From Proteromonas lacertae (Eukaryota; Sar; Bigyra; Opalinata; Proteromonadidae), in assembly GCA_002245135.1 (NCBI GenBank), contig NGBS01000315.1:62001-126000 (forward strand): a stretch of DNA of 64,000 nucleotides, written 5' to 3'. This document shows, in pieces, positions 49,247 to 60,654 of this stretch; positions within the stretch are counted from its first letter, which is position 1; the number at the start of each line of letters is the position of its first letter. The notes under the pieces were generated by a model, which saw nothing but the letters and a program-made list of their open reading frames with translations, did no database searches and was not told the DNA's origin. A program made the position numbers and the translations under genes.

Positions 49247-49398
49247 AATTGATTGTTGAGGATTATTACTTATTATTATTAAAATGTTTAGAGTAATACT
49301 TATAATATATTACTCATATACTTCTTTTGTTGGGATTCTTTTGTTTAGAGCCATATCCTCCTTTCTGTCCTTTCTTCTCTCGTCTCACCTGTACGTAA
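49247..49398. other. Short interval before the palindrome
   Basis: No gene was seen. Similarity to the opposite arm begins at about 49,399. Confidence 0.5.
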
Positions 49399-49750
49399 AT
49401 CTAATTTAGTAAGAACAGTTGCATTTATTACAGCTCCAAAGAATTATCGAAATACAATAATCTCAATTACATCTAATATCTTAAAATCTGATGCTTTTGA
49501 AAATGATTTACATTCTTCTTCACCTGATATAGCTTATTCCTCTGTAATTGTCAGACAAACTGATATTTATGAATAACCACAAACCAGATCAGCTGCTAGT
49601 AAGATTGGAGAAGCAATTGGCATTTCTTTTGGTGTAGTTATTGGTACTTTGATTATAATTAGTTTAGTTGGTTATACAATAATCAACAGAAGAGAACTTG
49701 TTGTAAAGACATCTCACCAAGAAAGATCTTCATTAAAAGCAACTAATTAA
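49399..49750 (+). pseudogene. Membrane-protein pseudogene tail, left-arm copy
   Basis: This reads from NLVRTVAFITAPKNYR to a single membrane span (GISFGVVIGTLIIISLVGY) and a short cytoplasmic tail ending SSLKATN. It carries an in-frame TAA (after DIYE) identical to that in the right-arm copy. The rest of the gene is missing, cut at the arm boundary. Confidence 0.7.
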
Positions 49751-50007
49751 AAGTTGTTTGGTTATTGGACTATCTGGCTATAAATTTGCCATTGAGAGAA
49801 ATTATGTGTGTTGAATTAGGTTTAATATTAATCATGAGAGTAAAATTAAGATAAATCTTTCTATGAATTGATATTAACCTTCTTTATAATTAATCTTTAC
49901 TAATTAATTTTCGATTGATTTTAATTCAATTTGTTTATGTTATTTTATTGTTTCTATACCTGTTCTGCATCATAATAAAAGGAAAGAAAAAAGAAAAAGA
50001 ATAAAAA

Positions 50008-50123
50008 GAATCGTTACTATGACTTCGCACAGAGTCCCCCACTGTACTACTATCATAGCTCGTACAATCTTAACTTCGCAGTTCTGATGGGATGCGGTGC
50101 TTTATTGTAGATATGAACGATTC
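50008..50123 (-). rRNA. 5S ribosomal RNA, copy B
   Basis: Reverse-strand copy of the 116-base gene with the same terminal helix and internal motifs as copy A. Pol III T-runs follow at 50,007-49,998. It lies in the left arm of the large inverted repeat. Confidence 0.9.
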
Positions 50124-50958
50124 TGATTAATTTTTCACTCATTTTTCTGATATATCACTCTCTCTTTTATTATTTCTTATAAACAATTAATATCATACTA
50201 ATAATGTTATAATAAAAGGAGATATACTATATATCAATCTATTCATGTTATTATATTATTATCTATGCTTAATGATGATTTAAAGAGAAAAAATGAAAAA
50301 TGATGAAAGAAACGGCTAAATATTTATAAATATAAAACTATTTTTGTGAAATTGATGTGTAAATGATATATTATGGTGAATATAAGTGTATGATGCTGAA
50401 GTATGATAATAATTGTATTTATATAGATAAAATAGATGAGGAAAGAGACAGATTTCAAATCTATTTGAAACTTGAACAATATGATGGTGTTATAAAGATG
50501 TAGAAAATAGTATAAATTTAAAAATGATGTGATTGAGCATAATTGTGATGATTTGTATAAATTGTGAATTTGTGTAAGATAAAATGAGTTTAAAGAAATA
50601 AAGATGTGATATTTGATTAATTTGAATGTTATTATTCCGATTATTTATATGATGATGTAAGATAAGTGAATATAGAAAAAGTGATTAACAATAGTCTTGA
50701 TTTGAAAGTTTCAAATATCTTAATATCTAAGAAGATGTAGTAGATTATTTGAGGATGATATTATCTCTAGATTTGTATATATTGAAAAATAAAAGTTATT
50801 ATTTGATGAATTATTATTGTGATATTTTTATGTGAAATAGAAGTGTGATAATTTTGTATTTAAATGAAATACTCAATTGAAAGATTAATAGAAATGGTTA
50901 TTGTTAATATTATAATATGATTTTATGTTTTATGATGATGGTTAAAAAGGAGGAGAAA

Positions 50959-51346
50959 GAAGAATAGAATGAAAGAAGTAGTTGATATAAATAATCCTTA
51001 CAGAATTGCCATTGAAATTAGTTTGAATAATATTTAATATAAGTTATGTAAGTGATTAGTATATATATGGAAATTGGATTATGATTGGAATATTTTATAT
51101 TTATGATAGAGAATGATGAGAGAAAAGTTTTATTCATTATTATAATTTATTTATTTTATATTATTAATATTTTATGTGTGTTGTATATTTGTATAGAAAC
51201 AATTAATCTTTCATTATTCTTCTATTACAATATTTTTACATCTTACACACAAGAAAACAATACTAACAAATATACAATGAAGGTTTAATAGAGTTTTATT
51301 TAATTAATTGTTTAAAATATGTAATTCAATTATCTTCATACTATTT
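50959..51346. other. Spacer of the large inverted repeat
   Basis: About 390 bases of unique AT-rich sequence. An open stretch at 51,085-51,288 is hydrophobic, AT-driven and has no sign of being a gene. Confidence 0.5.
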
Positions 51347-52910
51347 TTTTCTTCCTCCTCCTTTTTAACCATCATCATAAAACATAAAATCATATTATAA
51401 TATTAACAATAACCATTTCTATTAATCTTTCAATTGAGTATTTCATTTAAATACAAAATTATCACACTTCTATTTCACATAAAAATATCACAATAATAAT
51501 TCATCAAATAATAACTTTTATTTTTCAATATATACAAATCTAGAGATAATATCATCCTCAAATAATCTACTACATCTTCTTAGATATTAAGATATTTGAA
51601 ACTTTCAAATCAAGACTATTGTTAATCACTTTTTCTATATTCACTTATCTTACATCATCATATAAATAATCGGAATAATAACATTCAAATTAATCAAATA
51701 TCACATCTTTATTTCTTTAAACTCATTTTATCTTACACAAATTCACAATTTATACAAATCATCACAATTATGCTCAATCACATCATTTTTAAATTTAAAC
51801 TATTTTCTACATCTTTATAACACCATCAGGTTGTTCCATTCTGAAAAGGATGTGCAATCCAGTTATTTCCTCATTTATTTTATCTATATAAATACAATTA
51901 TTATCATACTTCAGCATCATACACTTATATTCACCATAATATATCATTTACACATCAATTTCACAAAAATAGTTTTATATTTATAAATATTTAGCCGTTT
52001 CTTTCATCATTTTTCATTTTTTCTCTTTAAATCATCATTAAGCATAGATAATAATATAATAACATGAATAGATTGATATATAGTATATTTCCTTTTATTA
52101 TAACATTATTAGTATGATATTAATTGTTTATAAGAAATAATAAAAGAGAGAGTGATATATCAGAAAAATGAGTGAAAAATTAATCAGAATCGTTCATATC
52201 TACAATAAAGCACCGCATCCCATCAGAACTGCGAAGTTAAGATTGTACGAGCTATGATAGTAGTACAGTGGGGGACTCTGTGCGAAGTCATAGTAACGAT
52301 TCTTTTTATTCTTTTTCTTTTTTCTTTCCTTTTATTATGATGCAGAACAGGTATAGAAACAATAAAATAACACAAACAAATAGAATTAAAATCAATCGAA
52401 AATTAATTTGTGTAGATTTATTAAAGAAAAGATTAGAATCAATTGGTAGAAAGATTTATCTTAATTTTACTCTCATGATTAATATTAAACCTAATTCAAC
52501 ACACATAATTTCTCTCAATGGCAAATTTATAGCCAGATAGTCCAATAACCAAACAACTTTTAATTAGTTGCTTTTAATGAAGATCTTTCTTGGTGAGATG
52601 TCTTTACAACAAGTTCTCTTCTGTTGATTATTGTATAACCAACTAAACTAATTATAATCAAAGTACCAATAACTACACCAAAAGAAATGCCAATTGCTTC
52701 TCCAATCTTACTAGCAGCTGATCTGGTTTGTGGTTATTCATAAATATCAGTTTGTCTGACAATTACAGAGGAATAAGCTATATCAGGTGAAGAAGAATGT
52801 AAATCATTTTCAAAAGCATCAGATTTTAAGATATTAGATGTAATTGAGATTATTGTATTTCGATAATTCTTTGGAGCTGTAATAAATGCAACTGTTCTTA
52901 CTAAATTAGA
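51347..52910. repeat. Large inverted repeat, right arm
   Basis: Reverse complement of 49,399-50,958. It carries 5S copy C and the 3' part of the membrane-protein pseudogene, so the arms include both an RNA gene and a protein-gene fragment. Confidence 0.88.
52187..52302 (+). rRNA. 5S ribosomal RNA, copy C
   Basis: A 116-base copy matching copies A and B, with GAATCGTT/AACGATTC ends and a following TTTTT. It lies in the right arm of the palindrome, facing copy B across the spacer. Confidence 0.9.
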
Positions 52911-53735
52911 TGTCATATCCATATTAGCTGTATATCAATCTAATCTTACATTCGTTCTATCAACATCAAATGAAACTGCACTTCTTAAATGAGTTATTAA
53001 TAGATTTCTAATTATCACAAATGCTTGAGGATTTACTGCTTGACCAGATACACCAGTTGTATAATCGATTTCTATCTTAGTAATTATTCTTCCACTTACT
53101 AATGGAGGATCTTCTACATATTCTCTACAATCTGTATCATCTACAGCTTGCCATTTTGGATTTAAGTAATTATCACCTCTACATTGTCTTTGAAGAATAC
53201 CTGTCTTACCATCTTTACATAGTATATAAGCAGAAGTTGCTGGCCATTCGCCATTAGCTGGACATGTACTGGAAATGATTTGAAGATAAACATTTGTATA
53301 ATAAATCATTAAGATTTATAATGTTTCTTTCATTAATTCGGATGGTCTTCCACTGAATTTACCTTCACTGAATGTTATACCAGCTGGTAAAGTAGGATAA
53401 CCAGGTAATATTCATTCTAATACATTATATTTTATATTTGGTGTTAAATCTTCTTCTCCCCAAACTGGTTTACAATCTGATACTGTACATGTTCTATAGG
53501 AATAACCCATATAACCTTCACTACAAGCTATTTGACCTCTTTCACCTACATTCGTTGCTGGATAACCATTATCTACACTACATGTTGATGCAATTACTTC
53601 CAATTGGATTGTATATGTCTTTGTTGTTTGATCTCTTGCAGCTATACCAGTTATTGTGTAAGTCATTAATTCTCTTCTTACTGTAGGAGTTCCTGTTATT
53701 GTACCAATCTTATTTACATATAAACAATACCTTTT
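52560..53735 (-). pseudogene. He_PIG/Cys-module type I membrane protein, interrupted
   Basis: One unbroken reading frame of ~390 codons contains four in-frame stops (53412-53414, 53316-53318, 52935-52937, 52734-52736) and no frameshift. Visible parts are a He_PIG-like Ig segment (GTITGTPT...YTITGIAARDQTTKTYTI), a Cys-rich CCP/HormR-like module (STCSVDNGYPATNVGERGQI, then CSEGYMGYSYRTC), and a second pair (LPAGITFSEGKFSGRP; then STCPANGEWPATSAYILC). A membrane span and short tail follow. The 5' end is cut at the start of repeat beta copy 1. It was probably an adhesion or surface protein. Either nonsense decay or unusual readthrough explains the stops; decay is more likely. Confidence 0.65.
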
Positions 53736-54600
53736 AACACTATTACTAAGTACTTATTCATTCACATAAATCATTTACACAAACATCTCATATCACATAT
53801 AATTCATCATTTTATATCTCTTTCATTGGTATCTCACACTCTTACTATTCTTTTCTTTCTAACAGTCTAATATATACATGCTCATATCATTTCATCCAAC
53901 ATTCTATTATTATATACATCAAAAACTACATACACTTATTTTCATTCAATAGATTGAAAATCAGAAAATTCTAAAAATTTCATCAAGCCTAATGATTATT
54001 CAAACCCAATAAACAAAGAAATGCTATTTTTGTGATTACCATGAAGTATATTGGTGAAATGATGTGTATTTCGATGATGGTGATAATGATGAAATATGTG
54101 AATATGTATAGAATATATGATAGTAGTTGATAGTTTTGTAAAAGTGAGTGAAAGATAATATTAGAATTACATAAAATGAAAGATGATATAAAACAGTGAA
54201 ATCTAATGTTTAATGATTTATTGTAGTATAGTGTTCAAAAATTGTGTGTAAGTTGTTTTTGAATAGTTTAAAAGCTGTGTATGATGATAATATGATAACA
54301 TGAATATGGTGTGAGTGTAAGTGTGATGAATATATGATTGTGTGGATTAATAAAAGTGAAAATAAGAATATATTCGAGAAAATTCTGAGAAAAGAATCAA
54401 GCCAAATATATTCTAAGAATATTTTATTTATAAAAATCAAGATGAATAAATGTATGTTGAAATATAGTGAAAAAAATGATATAGAATTGTATGTGATGAA
54501 ATTATAATGAAAATTCAATCCCAGATATATCTCAAGCCAAGAAATAAAGAAATGTTTTATTTGTGGTTATTATGAACTATATTGCTGAAATGAAATGTAT
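53736..54600 (+). repeat. Repeat beta, copy 1
   Basis: About 0.85 kb, nearly identical to 56,950-57,776, in reverse at 60,655-61,355 and in part at 61,655-62,150. Landmarks are CTAACAGTCTAATATATACA, AGCCTAATGATTATTCAAAC and ATTCGAGAAAATTCTGAGAA. No conserved protein is encoded: open frames differ between copies. Confidence 0.85.
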
Positions 54601-54726
54601 TTAGATGATAATAATATGAAATTTAAATACGTATAGTATAGATGATATTGTTTGACAAATTTCTAACTGTTATGTTAGATTTATGTTGTTTGTGTGATTT
54701 CTGTGATGGGATTTAAAGAATTTAAT

Positions 54727-54944
54727 TTAATTTTTTAGGTAAAATATGATTATCTTTTCTACTTCATCATTTGTTGCTATCAAGTAATTTACATCTTTCC
54801 ACAACAATAAGAATTTGATGAAATTCAATACAAGAGCCATAACATTTCTTCTATATGTATTAAATTGTTCATTTGTATCATAAATCTTTGTATGCTTTTT
54901 AATAAAACTCTTTGTAATTTTAGTAGTTATTCTTGGATAGTGTA
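54727..54944 (-). pseudogene. Short open fragment after the acyltransferase gene
   Basis: About 72 codons, read leftwards, have protein-like composition (ITTKITKSFIKKHTKIYD, then LNFIKFLLLWKDVNYLIATN) ending at stop 54727-54729. There is no ATG. It begins where the SGNH frame ends, in another frame, so it may be a displaced C-terminus of that gene or a separate relic. No family was recognised. Confidence 0.3.
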
Positions 54945-54951
54945 TTATTTT

Positions 54952-56761
54952 TCAGGATAGAAAATATGATAATTTGTAAGAATTTTTGCTGCATCTCTGA
55001 TGTGACAAATTGTCATAAACAAAATATGAGTTTGGCATATGATACATAGGGCATTTATCATTATATACATACTCCCCATCATAATTTACATATTTTTCAA
55101 TTATCTTAATAATCCTCTTTGTTAGTAATTTTAAGTAAAATAAACTAAAATGATTTGAGTCGGAGTATATTGGTTGATAATTATAGTAATATAGGCATTT
55201 TTTATCGTTAATAATGCTTTCATCCCATAATCTCACAACATCTATTCTGCTATTATTCGGTTCTATAAATTGTTGAGGTATTATACATGTTTTATTTATC
55301 TCCCCAAAGCAATTATCATTGTTTTTATCCAAACATGAATTCGGATCAACTGTATGATAAGGATTATCATTAATTAATATTAATCTATCACACATTGTTG
55401 TTACTTTAATTGCTGTATTATAAATATTTAATAATGATACTTTTTCATCAATACTATTCCCTAACATACATAATTTAAAATGATATTTCTCCTTTATTTG
55501 ATAAATATTTATTCATTATTTGATTATTATAAGAATATCTATGAATAAATATATGCAGTAGTTGGTATTTGAATCTATACTCACTTTTTAATACAGCTAT
55601 TATATACTGTTCAATATGAGAATCACCAATAAATAAAATTGATGATTTATATATTCTTGATTTATCATTCAAGCAACAATAACTTCTTTGATATATAATA
55701 AACTCACCCATAAGCTCTGCAGTAGTGTAATGTTTAATATTTCTTAATTTGGTATTTGTTTGTTTATTTAGATTTTTAATTAGCATATAAGCATAAACGA
55801 TAAACAATAGAGACATAATGTAAGTTAATCTATCTGATAGAATGAAATATCCTTTATAAAAAGGTTTCTCTACTACATTATAGGATAATAATACACATAT
55901 TATCAATGAGATATAGTAATTCAGAAATGAACTTTTAACAATAGTTTTGAGAGGAAAATGAATCAAATATATTGAATAAGATAAATTTCCAATGAAAGAA
56001 ATTACATTACTAGTAATAAGTGAATTTCTTTCAGATGAACATAACACACATAAACTAAGAATAACTGGTAAAACTACATTATAGCTAGTCATAAATATTA
56101 TAGATATATTTGGATAATAAAATATGCTATACTTATCTATAGAAGGTATATATCTTATCATTGCACCTAAGAGAAATTCCCAAGAACGACTAGAAAGAAA
56201 AAAATATCCTTTATTTCGATTATAAGTTCCATAATATACACATACAATCAATGAAAATATTGATATTATTATATATATAACAATAACATTACTAAATAAC
56301 ATCCATATAATAACTGGAGCAACAATATAGAATTGTTCTTCTAACGATAATGACCAATAATGAAGAAGAGGACTTTCTTTTAACCCAGTATGAAAATAAT
56401 CTACTTTATTGAAGTAGAAATTGTAATTTGCATATATTAATAAGCTGGCTTTTGCATCATTTCTATATATAGAAAAATAGGTGAAATCATATTTGTATGT
56501 ATAAAAAGTAACTGCCATTAGTGTTAATAATGAAGCTGGTAGTAATCTTCTTAATCTTGCAGAATAGAATGTTATATAAAATCTATTCTTTTGATTGTTT
56601 ATTCTATCTTCTATTGAATAACATACCAAGAATCCTGATAAAACAAAGAAAATATCTACACCAATAAACCCTCCCGATATTATTTTTGGATAAAGATGAT
56701 AAAATAAAACAAATAAAACAGCAATTCCTCTTAATCCTTGAATATCATGTCTAAAATTCAT
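54952..56761 (-). CDS. Acyltransferase-3/SGNH O-acetyltransferase (OafA-like), frame broken
   Basis: Starts at ATG 56761 with the family hallmark RHDIQGLRGIAVLFVLFYH. About ten membrane helices follow (residues 10-340), including GVDIFFVLSGFL and LLHYWSLSLEEQF. The C-terminal SGNH hydrolase domain begins with FIGDSHIEQYI near 55,620 and its closing catalytic block is SDSNHFSLFY near 55,150. The domain is split by one frame change between 55,475 and 55,467, beside an AT-only run. The two parts (428 and 171 codons) give about 600 residues, usual for this bacterial class. These enzymes O-acetylate surface polysaccharides at the membrane. It is intronless, unlike the core genes, suggesting transfer from bacteria. 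It lies between repeat beta copies 1 and 2. Confidence 0.8.
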
Positions 56762-56949
56762 TTCTACTATTACAATATTTCATATTAATAAATTAAGTCT
56801 TCTTTCACTGTGTTCTTATCATTAATATTATTTATTCAAACAATATGCAACATATAACACACAATGGTTCACCATTTCCACAGCATAATCGATTATTATA
56901 TCAAATTAATTATATGTTACATATTAACAACACCTTTTAACACTAATAT

Positions 56950-57776
56950 TATTACTAAAAACTTATCATTTTATATATCACATATAATTCATCATTTTAT
57001 ATCTCTTTCATTGGTTTCTCACACTCTTACTATTCTTTTCTTTCTAACAGTCTAATATATACATGCTCATATCATTTCATCCAACATTCTATTATTATAT
57101 ACATCAAAATCTACATACACTTATTTTCATTCAATAGATTGAAAATCAGAAAATTCTAAGAATTTCATCAAGCCTAATGATTATTCAAACCCAATAAACA
57201 AAGAAATTCTATTTTTGTGATTTACTCTGAAGTATATTGGTGAAATGATGTGTATTTCGATGATGGTGATAATGATGAAATATGTGACTATGTATAGAAT
57301 AGATGATAATATTTGGTATAATTGTAAAAGTGAGTGAAAGGTAATATTAGAATTATATAAAATGAAAGATAAAAAAGTGAAATCTAATGTTTAATGGTTT
57401 ATTGTAGTATAGTGTTCAAAAATTGTGTGTAAGTTGTTTTTGAACAGTTTAAAAGCTGTGTATGATGATAATATGATAATGTGAATATGGTGTGAGTGTG
57501 AATGTGATGAATATATGATTGTGTAGAGTAATAAAAGTGAAAATAAGAATATATTCGAGAAAATTCTGAGAAAAGAATCAAGCCAAATATATTCTAAGAA
57601 TATTTTATTTATAAAAATCAAGATGAATTAATGTATGTTGAAATATAGTGAAAAAAATGATATAGAATTGTATGTGATGAAATTATAATGAAAATTCAAT
57701 CCCAAATATATCTCAAGCCAAGAAATAAAGAAATGTTTTATTTGTGGTTATTATGAACTATATTGCTGAAATATAG
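56950..57776 (+). repeat. Repeat beta, copy 2
   Basis: Direct copy of 53,760-54,600 with scattered substitutions and small indels. It separates the acyltransferase gene from the fucosyltransferase genes. Confidence 0.85.
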
Positions 57777-58312
57777 TGTAATTAGATAATCATGTGAGTG
57801 AAAAGTATGTTAGAGTTATCTGATGGAGTATGATGATCAAAGTTGTATGTAATAATAATTAGCATCTAATTGTTGATTAAGATATTCAGTTTATGTGTTT
57901 GATCATCACAATATTTCGTCAATCTATCATATTTTTTTTTTCAATTATTTTATTTCTATTGTTGTAATATTTATGCAATAATAATAATCATGTAATAATT
58001 GATATTCTTTTCTACTTAATCTATAACTTATGACTTTATATTTTATTACATCATAATGTGATAAATCTGCAAAAAAATCTAACATATTGTGTTTATACAA
58101 TTGGTATATATATCATCTCAATAACTTGATACAAAATTCTACTTGATTTTGATTGCAAATCATCAAGAAAATAAAAGAATGTTCATCCTCTTTATTTTAA
58201 ATTGATTTTGATAAATTATTTTTATTTAATATACTTGGTTTTATTTTTCTAATTTGATTCTTAATATTTCTTGATTTTTTGAATTATTTTATAAAATTAA
58301 ATTATTAAATAA
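57777..58312. other. Gene-free AT-rich interval
   Basis: No gene, RNA or further repeat copy was recognised. Confidence 0.5.
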
Positions 58313-59350
58313 TTAATTTTTAATTTTAATTATATTATCATTCTTATCAAATTTTATTTTATCATTGTCATGATTCTTTTCTACATAGTAATACTTCACA
58401 TATTCACATAATCTACAAATAGTAAATGAATAATCAACATCAAATCTATCATACCATTCTTTACTATATGAATTTGTCCAAGATATATACTCATGTAATA
58501 TTTTATCATTATCTTTAATTGAAACTATATATTTCATCATATCATCATAGTTTTTATAATCTCCACTGAATATTACTGATTTTTTATTAGGAAAATACAA
58601 ATGAGAATTTCTTGGACCAAAATATATAGGAATTGAACCAACTTTAAAACAATCCAACAATTTCTCTGTTACATAATAATCATCAATTTCATTTGAATGT
58701 ATTTTACCCCATTTAACACTATGAATTGAATTTTCTATTGCTATACAAAATTTATATTTTTTAAGCAAGTCAATTTTATCTTTTGAATATGGATTATTGA
58801 ATGCTGAGCCATATTTATCAACATTCAAGTAATTATTTATTAATTCTATTATCTTGTTTCTATTTCTATATTTTTTACCATATACTGCCACACCAGCTGT
58901 TTTTCTTAATGAGAATGGATAGTCTTTCAAAGCCTTTATAGCTGATTTAATTATACTACTAGCATTATGACCTGTGAAATATGTCATAGCAAAATTGTGT
59001 TTTGTATAATACAATCGATAAGTAACTGCAAACTGAAAATCTTTATCTTGACCTTCTGATATTCTATAACTTCTAGGCCATCTTTGTTGTGGTTCTAGAT
59101 TCACATCAATATTTAAGCTGTTATGTTCATGTTGTTTGTAGTAATTGAACAAATCACTATACATATATCCTGTTGAGTTTTTATTATTATTTTCAGCTAT
59201 TTCACACACTACATTATAAGGACAATTTTGTTTTGACACATATATTGAAAACCAATGAAAGAAACTACTTCTAATATTCAACACAATATGTGTAGGATGA
59301 CTCTTACTAAGTATAGAAATAATAAACAAAAGTAATATAGAACAATTCAT
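58313..59350 (-). CDS. GT10-family fucosyltransferase-like enzyme
   Basis: A 345-residue intronless gene. Residues 1-20 form a hydrophobic signal anchor (MNCSILLLFIISILS), typical of Golgi type II enzymes. The diagnostic GT10 donor-binding block is present: YYVTEKLLDCFKVGSIPIYF, then GPRNSHLYFPNKKSVI (about residues 225-265). It is preceded by KYKFCIAIENS, also typical of the family. GT10 enzymes transfer fucose from GDP-fucose in alpha-1,3/4 linkage. The upstream neighbour is another fucosyltransferase-like gene 30 bases away on the same strand. A decayed inverted copy of this gene's start lies at 63,441. Confidence 0.8.
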   Translation of the reverse strand: MNCSILLLFIISILSKSHPTHIVLNIRSSFFHWFSIYVSKQNCPYNVVCEIAENNNKNSTGYMYSDLFNYYKQHEHNSLNIDVNLEPQQRWPRSYRISEGQDKDFQFAVTYRLYYTKHNFAMTYFTGHNASSIIKSAIKALKDYPFSLRKTAGVAVYGKKYRNRNKIIELINNYLNVDKYGSAFNNPYSKDKIDLLKKYKFCIAIENSIHSVKWGKIHSNEIDDYYVTEKLLDCFKVGSIPIYFGPRNSHLYFPNKKSVIFSGDYKNYDDMMKYIVSIKDNDKILHEYISWTNSYSKEWYDRFDVDYSFTICRLCEYVKYYYVEKNHDNDKIKFDKNDNIIKIKN

Positions 59351-59379
59351 GATATATTATCATGAAAATTTGTATTTTA

Positions 59380-60489
59380 TTAATTACATCCATATAATTC
59401 TACATTCTTTACTAAAAATTCATATATTGATAATTTAGATTTATAATAAGCAATTCCACTAAATGAACTAGATGATGTTAAAAACAATATTTTACATTCT
59501 GATAATATATGAGCTTCAACAACAGAATATATAAATCCATCTGTTACTCTTGAAGCAGATCCTCTGGAATAAACTTTCTCATGAATATCATTAACAACAT
59601 ATTCAAGATATTTTGATTTATATTTCATTAATATCTCATTATCATCACTTGAAATATACCATTCTACATTTTTTAATTTCTTTGATATTTTTGTGGCATT
59701 TTGAATTGCTTCTTCTATTTGTTGATTATTTAAAAATGTCACTCCTCTATCATTCCATCCTTTGTGATTTGTTCTAAAATGAAATCCTATCAATAATTTA
59801 TTCTTTGACAACTTATTTGTTATTTTCATTATTTCATTTTCGACCAATTTTGATGGTTTGAAGAAGAATTTATATAAGAAATGTCTTATTTCAGTTGATT
59901 GTTTATCAATAATATTCTTTGATCTTTCAGTTATTAATCCAGAATTCTTGAGTTTATTACCAAAATTACCATATTTTATAAATGATTCAGTCAAATCACA
60001 ACATGTTAAAAATTTCAAATGATCTTCATTTATTGAGGATATTTCTTTGAGTTGATTTTCATTAAAACAGGTTATATAATCAAAATATCTTCTACCACCA
60101 TTAATAACGCTAGGAACATGAATTGTTGAAAGCGGAGTTGAGAAATATGAATCAAAAATATTCCAATTCTGTAACAATATTGCTCTATCACTCATCATTG
60201 ACAAAAATGTTACTCCAACAAGAGTTCGTAATTTATTTCCCATTCCACCACTTGGATGTTGATAATACACTAAACTTCGACTTTTTGTTTTATTTAACAA
60301 ACCTTTTACCCATTCTTTATGTTTTTCAGTATATAATGAAAAAAACTTTGGAGGTGTATTGTAAGGGTTGTTCTTTTTATCAACATTTGTATATTTTCTA
60401 TTATTTGACTTTACTATTTTTGATATATGTAAAATTGGAATAAATAATATTAACAATGAACAAACAATAATATCTAGACATTTACTCAT
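59380..60489 (-). CDS. GT37-like fucosyltransferase (plant XyG-FUT/NodZ-related fold)
   Basis: 369 residues, intronless, with an N-terminal membrane anchor (CLDIIVCSLLILFIPILHI). GGMGNKLRTLVGVTFLSMMS followed by DRAILL resembles the G-x-G-N-R-x-x-x-L nucleotide-sugar motif of GT37 and GT23/NodZ fucosyltransferases. Later blocks fit the rest of the fold: LIGFHFRTNHKGW (motif with the catalytic-type Arg) and FLTSSSSFSGIAYYKS (the T-S-S-W/S-S-x-F-x-x-x-A end motif). It is likely Golgi-located and uses GDP-fucose; the acceptor is unknown. Head-to-tail with the GT10 gene, probably a functional pair. GT37 is not certain. Confidence 0.6.
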   Translation of the reverse strand: MSKCLDIIVCSLLILFIPILHISKIVKSNNRKYTNVDKKNNPYNTPPKFFSLYTEKHKEWVKGLLNKTKSRSLVYYQHPSGGMGNKLRTLVGVTFLSMMSDRAILLQNWNIFDSYFSTPLSTIHVPSVINGGRRYFDYITCFNENQLKEISSINEDHLKFLTCCDLTESFIKYGNFGNKLKNSGLITERSKNIIDKQSTEIRHFLYKFFFKPSKLVENEIMKITNKLSKNKLLIGFHFRTNHKGWNDRGVTFLNNQQIEEAIQNATKISKKLKNVEWYISSDDNEILMKYKSKYLEYVVNDIHEKVYSRGSASRVTDGFIYSVVEAHILSECKILFLTSSSSFSGIAYYKSKLSIYEFLVKNVELYGCN

Positions 60490-60654
60490 ACAACTCTTTT
60501 ATTCATATATTTATTATTAACACATTTTTCACATTTCATTTTTCAAAATAAATTATTCTATCTATTTCTAAAGAATTTATTTCATTAATATTCATACTCT
60601 CTACATTTAAATAATAAGCAACTTCAAAATACTATTAATGTAAATTTGTCATAT

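Larger units (their letters stand above)
49399..50958. repeat. Large inverted repeat, left arm
   Basis: About 1.56 kb is the reverse complement of 51,347-52,910. Landmarks fall at mirror distances; the 5S gene starts 609 bases from the outer end here and 608 there. Most of the arm is identical by eye. A patch near 50,440-50,480 is diverged. Confidence 0.88.

Noticed and set aside
51085-51288. Small hydrophobic protein in the palindrome spacer
   Set aside because: Composition follows the AT-rich base content, with no homology and no promoter or intron signals. Such stretches are expected by chance.
52268-52540. An open stretch starting inside 5S copy C
   Set aside because: It begins within the rRNA gene and runs antisense to the pseudogene flank. 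No protein features.
52560-53735. Alternative genetic code (TAA or TGA as sense) suggested by the in-frame stops
   Set aside because: Intact conserved genes elsewhere in the window end cleanly at TAA and TGA at the expected family length, and no conserved position in ACC or RPN3 uses them as sense.
54210-54518. Open stretches in repeat beta copies (also 57391-57621 and 60705-60935)
   Set aside because: They are similar only because the DNA repeats are similar. Composition is AT-driven and the reading length differs between copies, so the unit is treated as noncoding.
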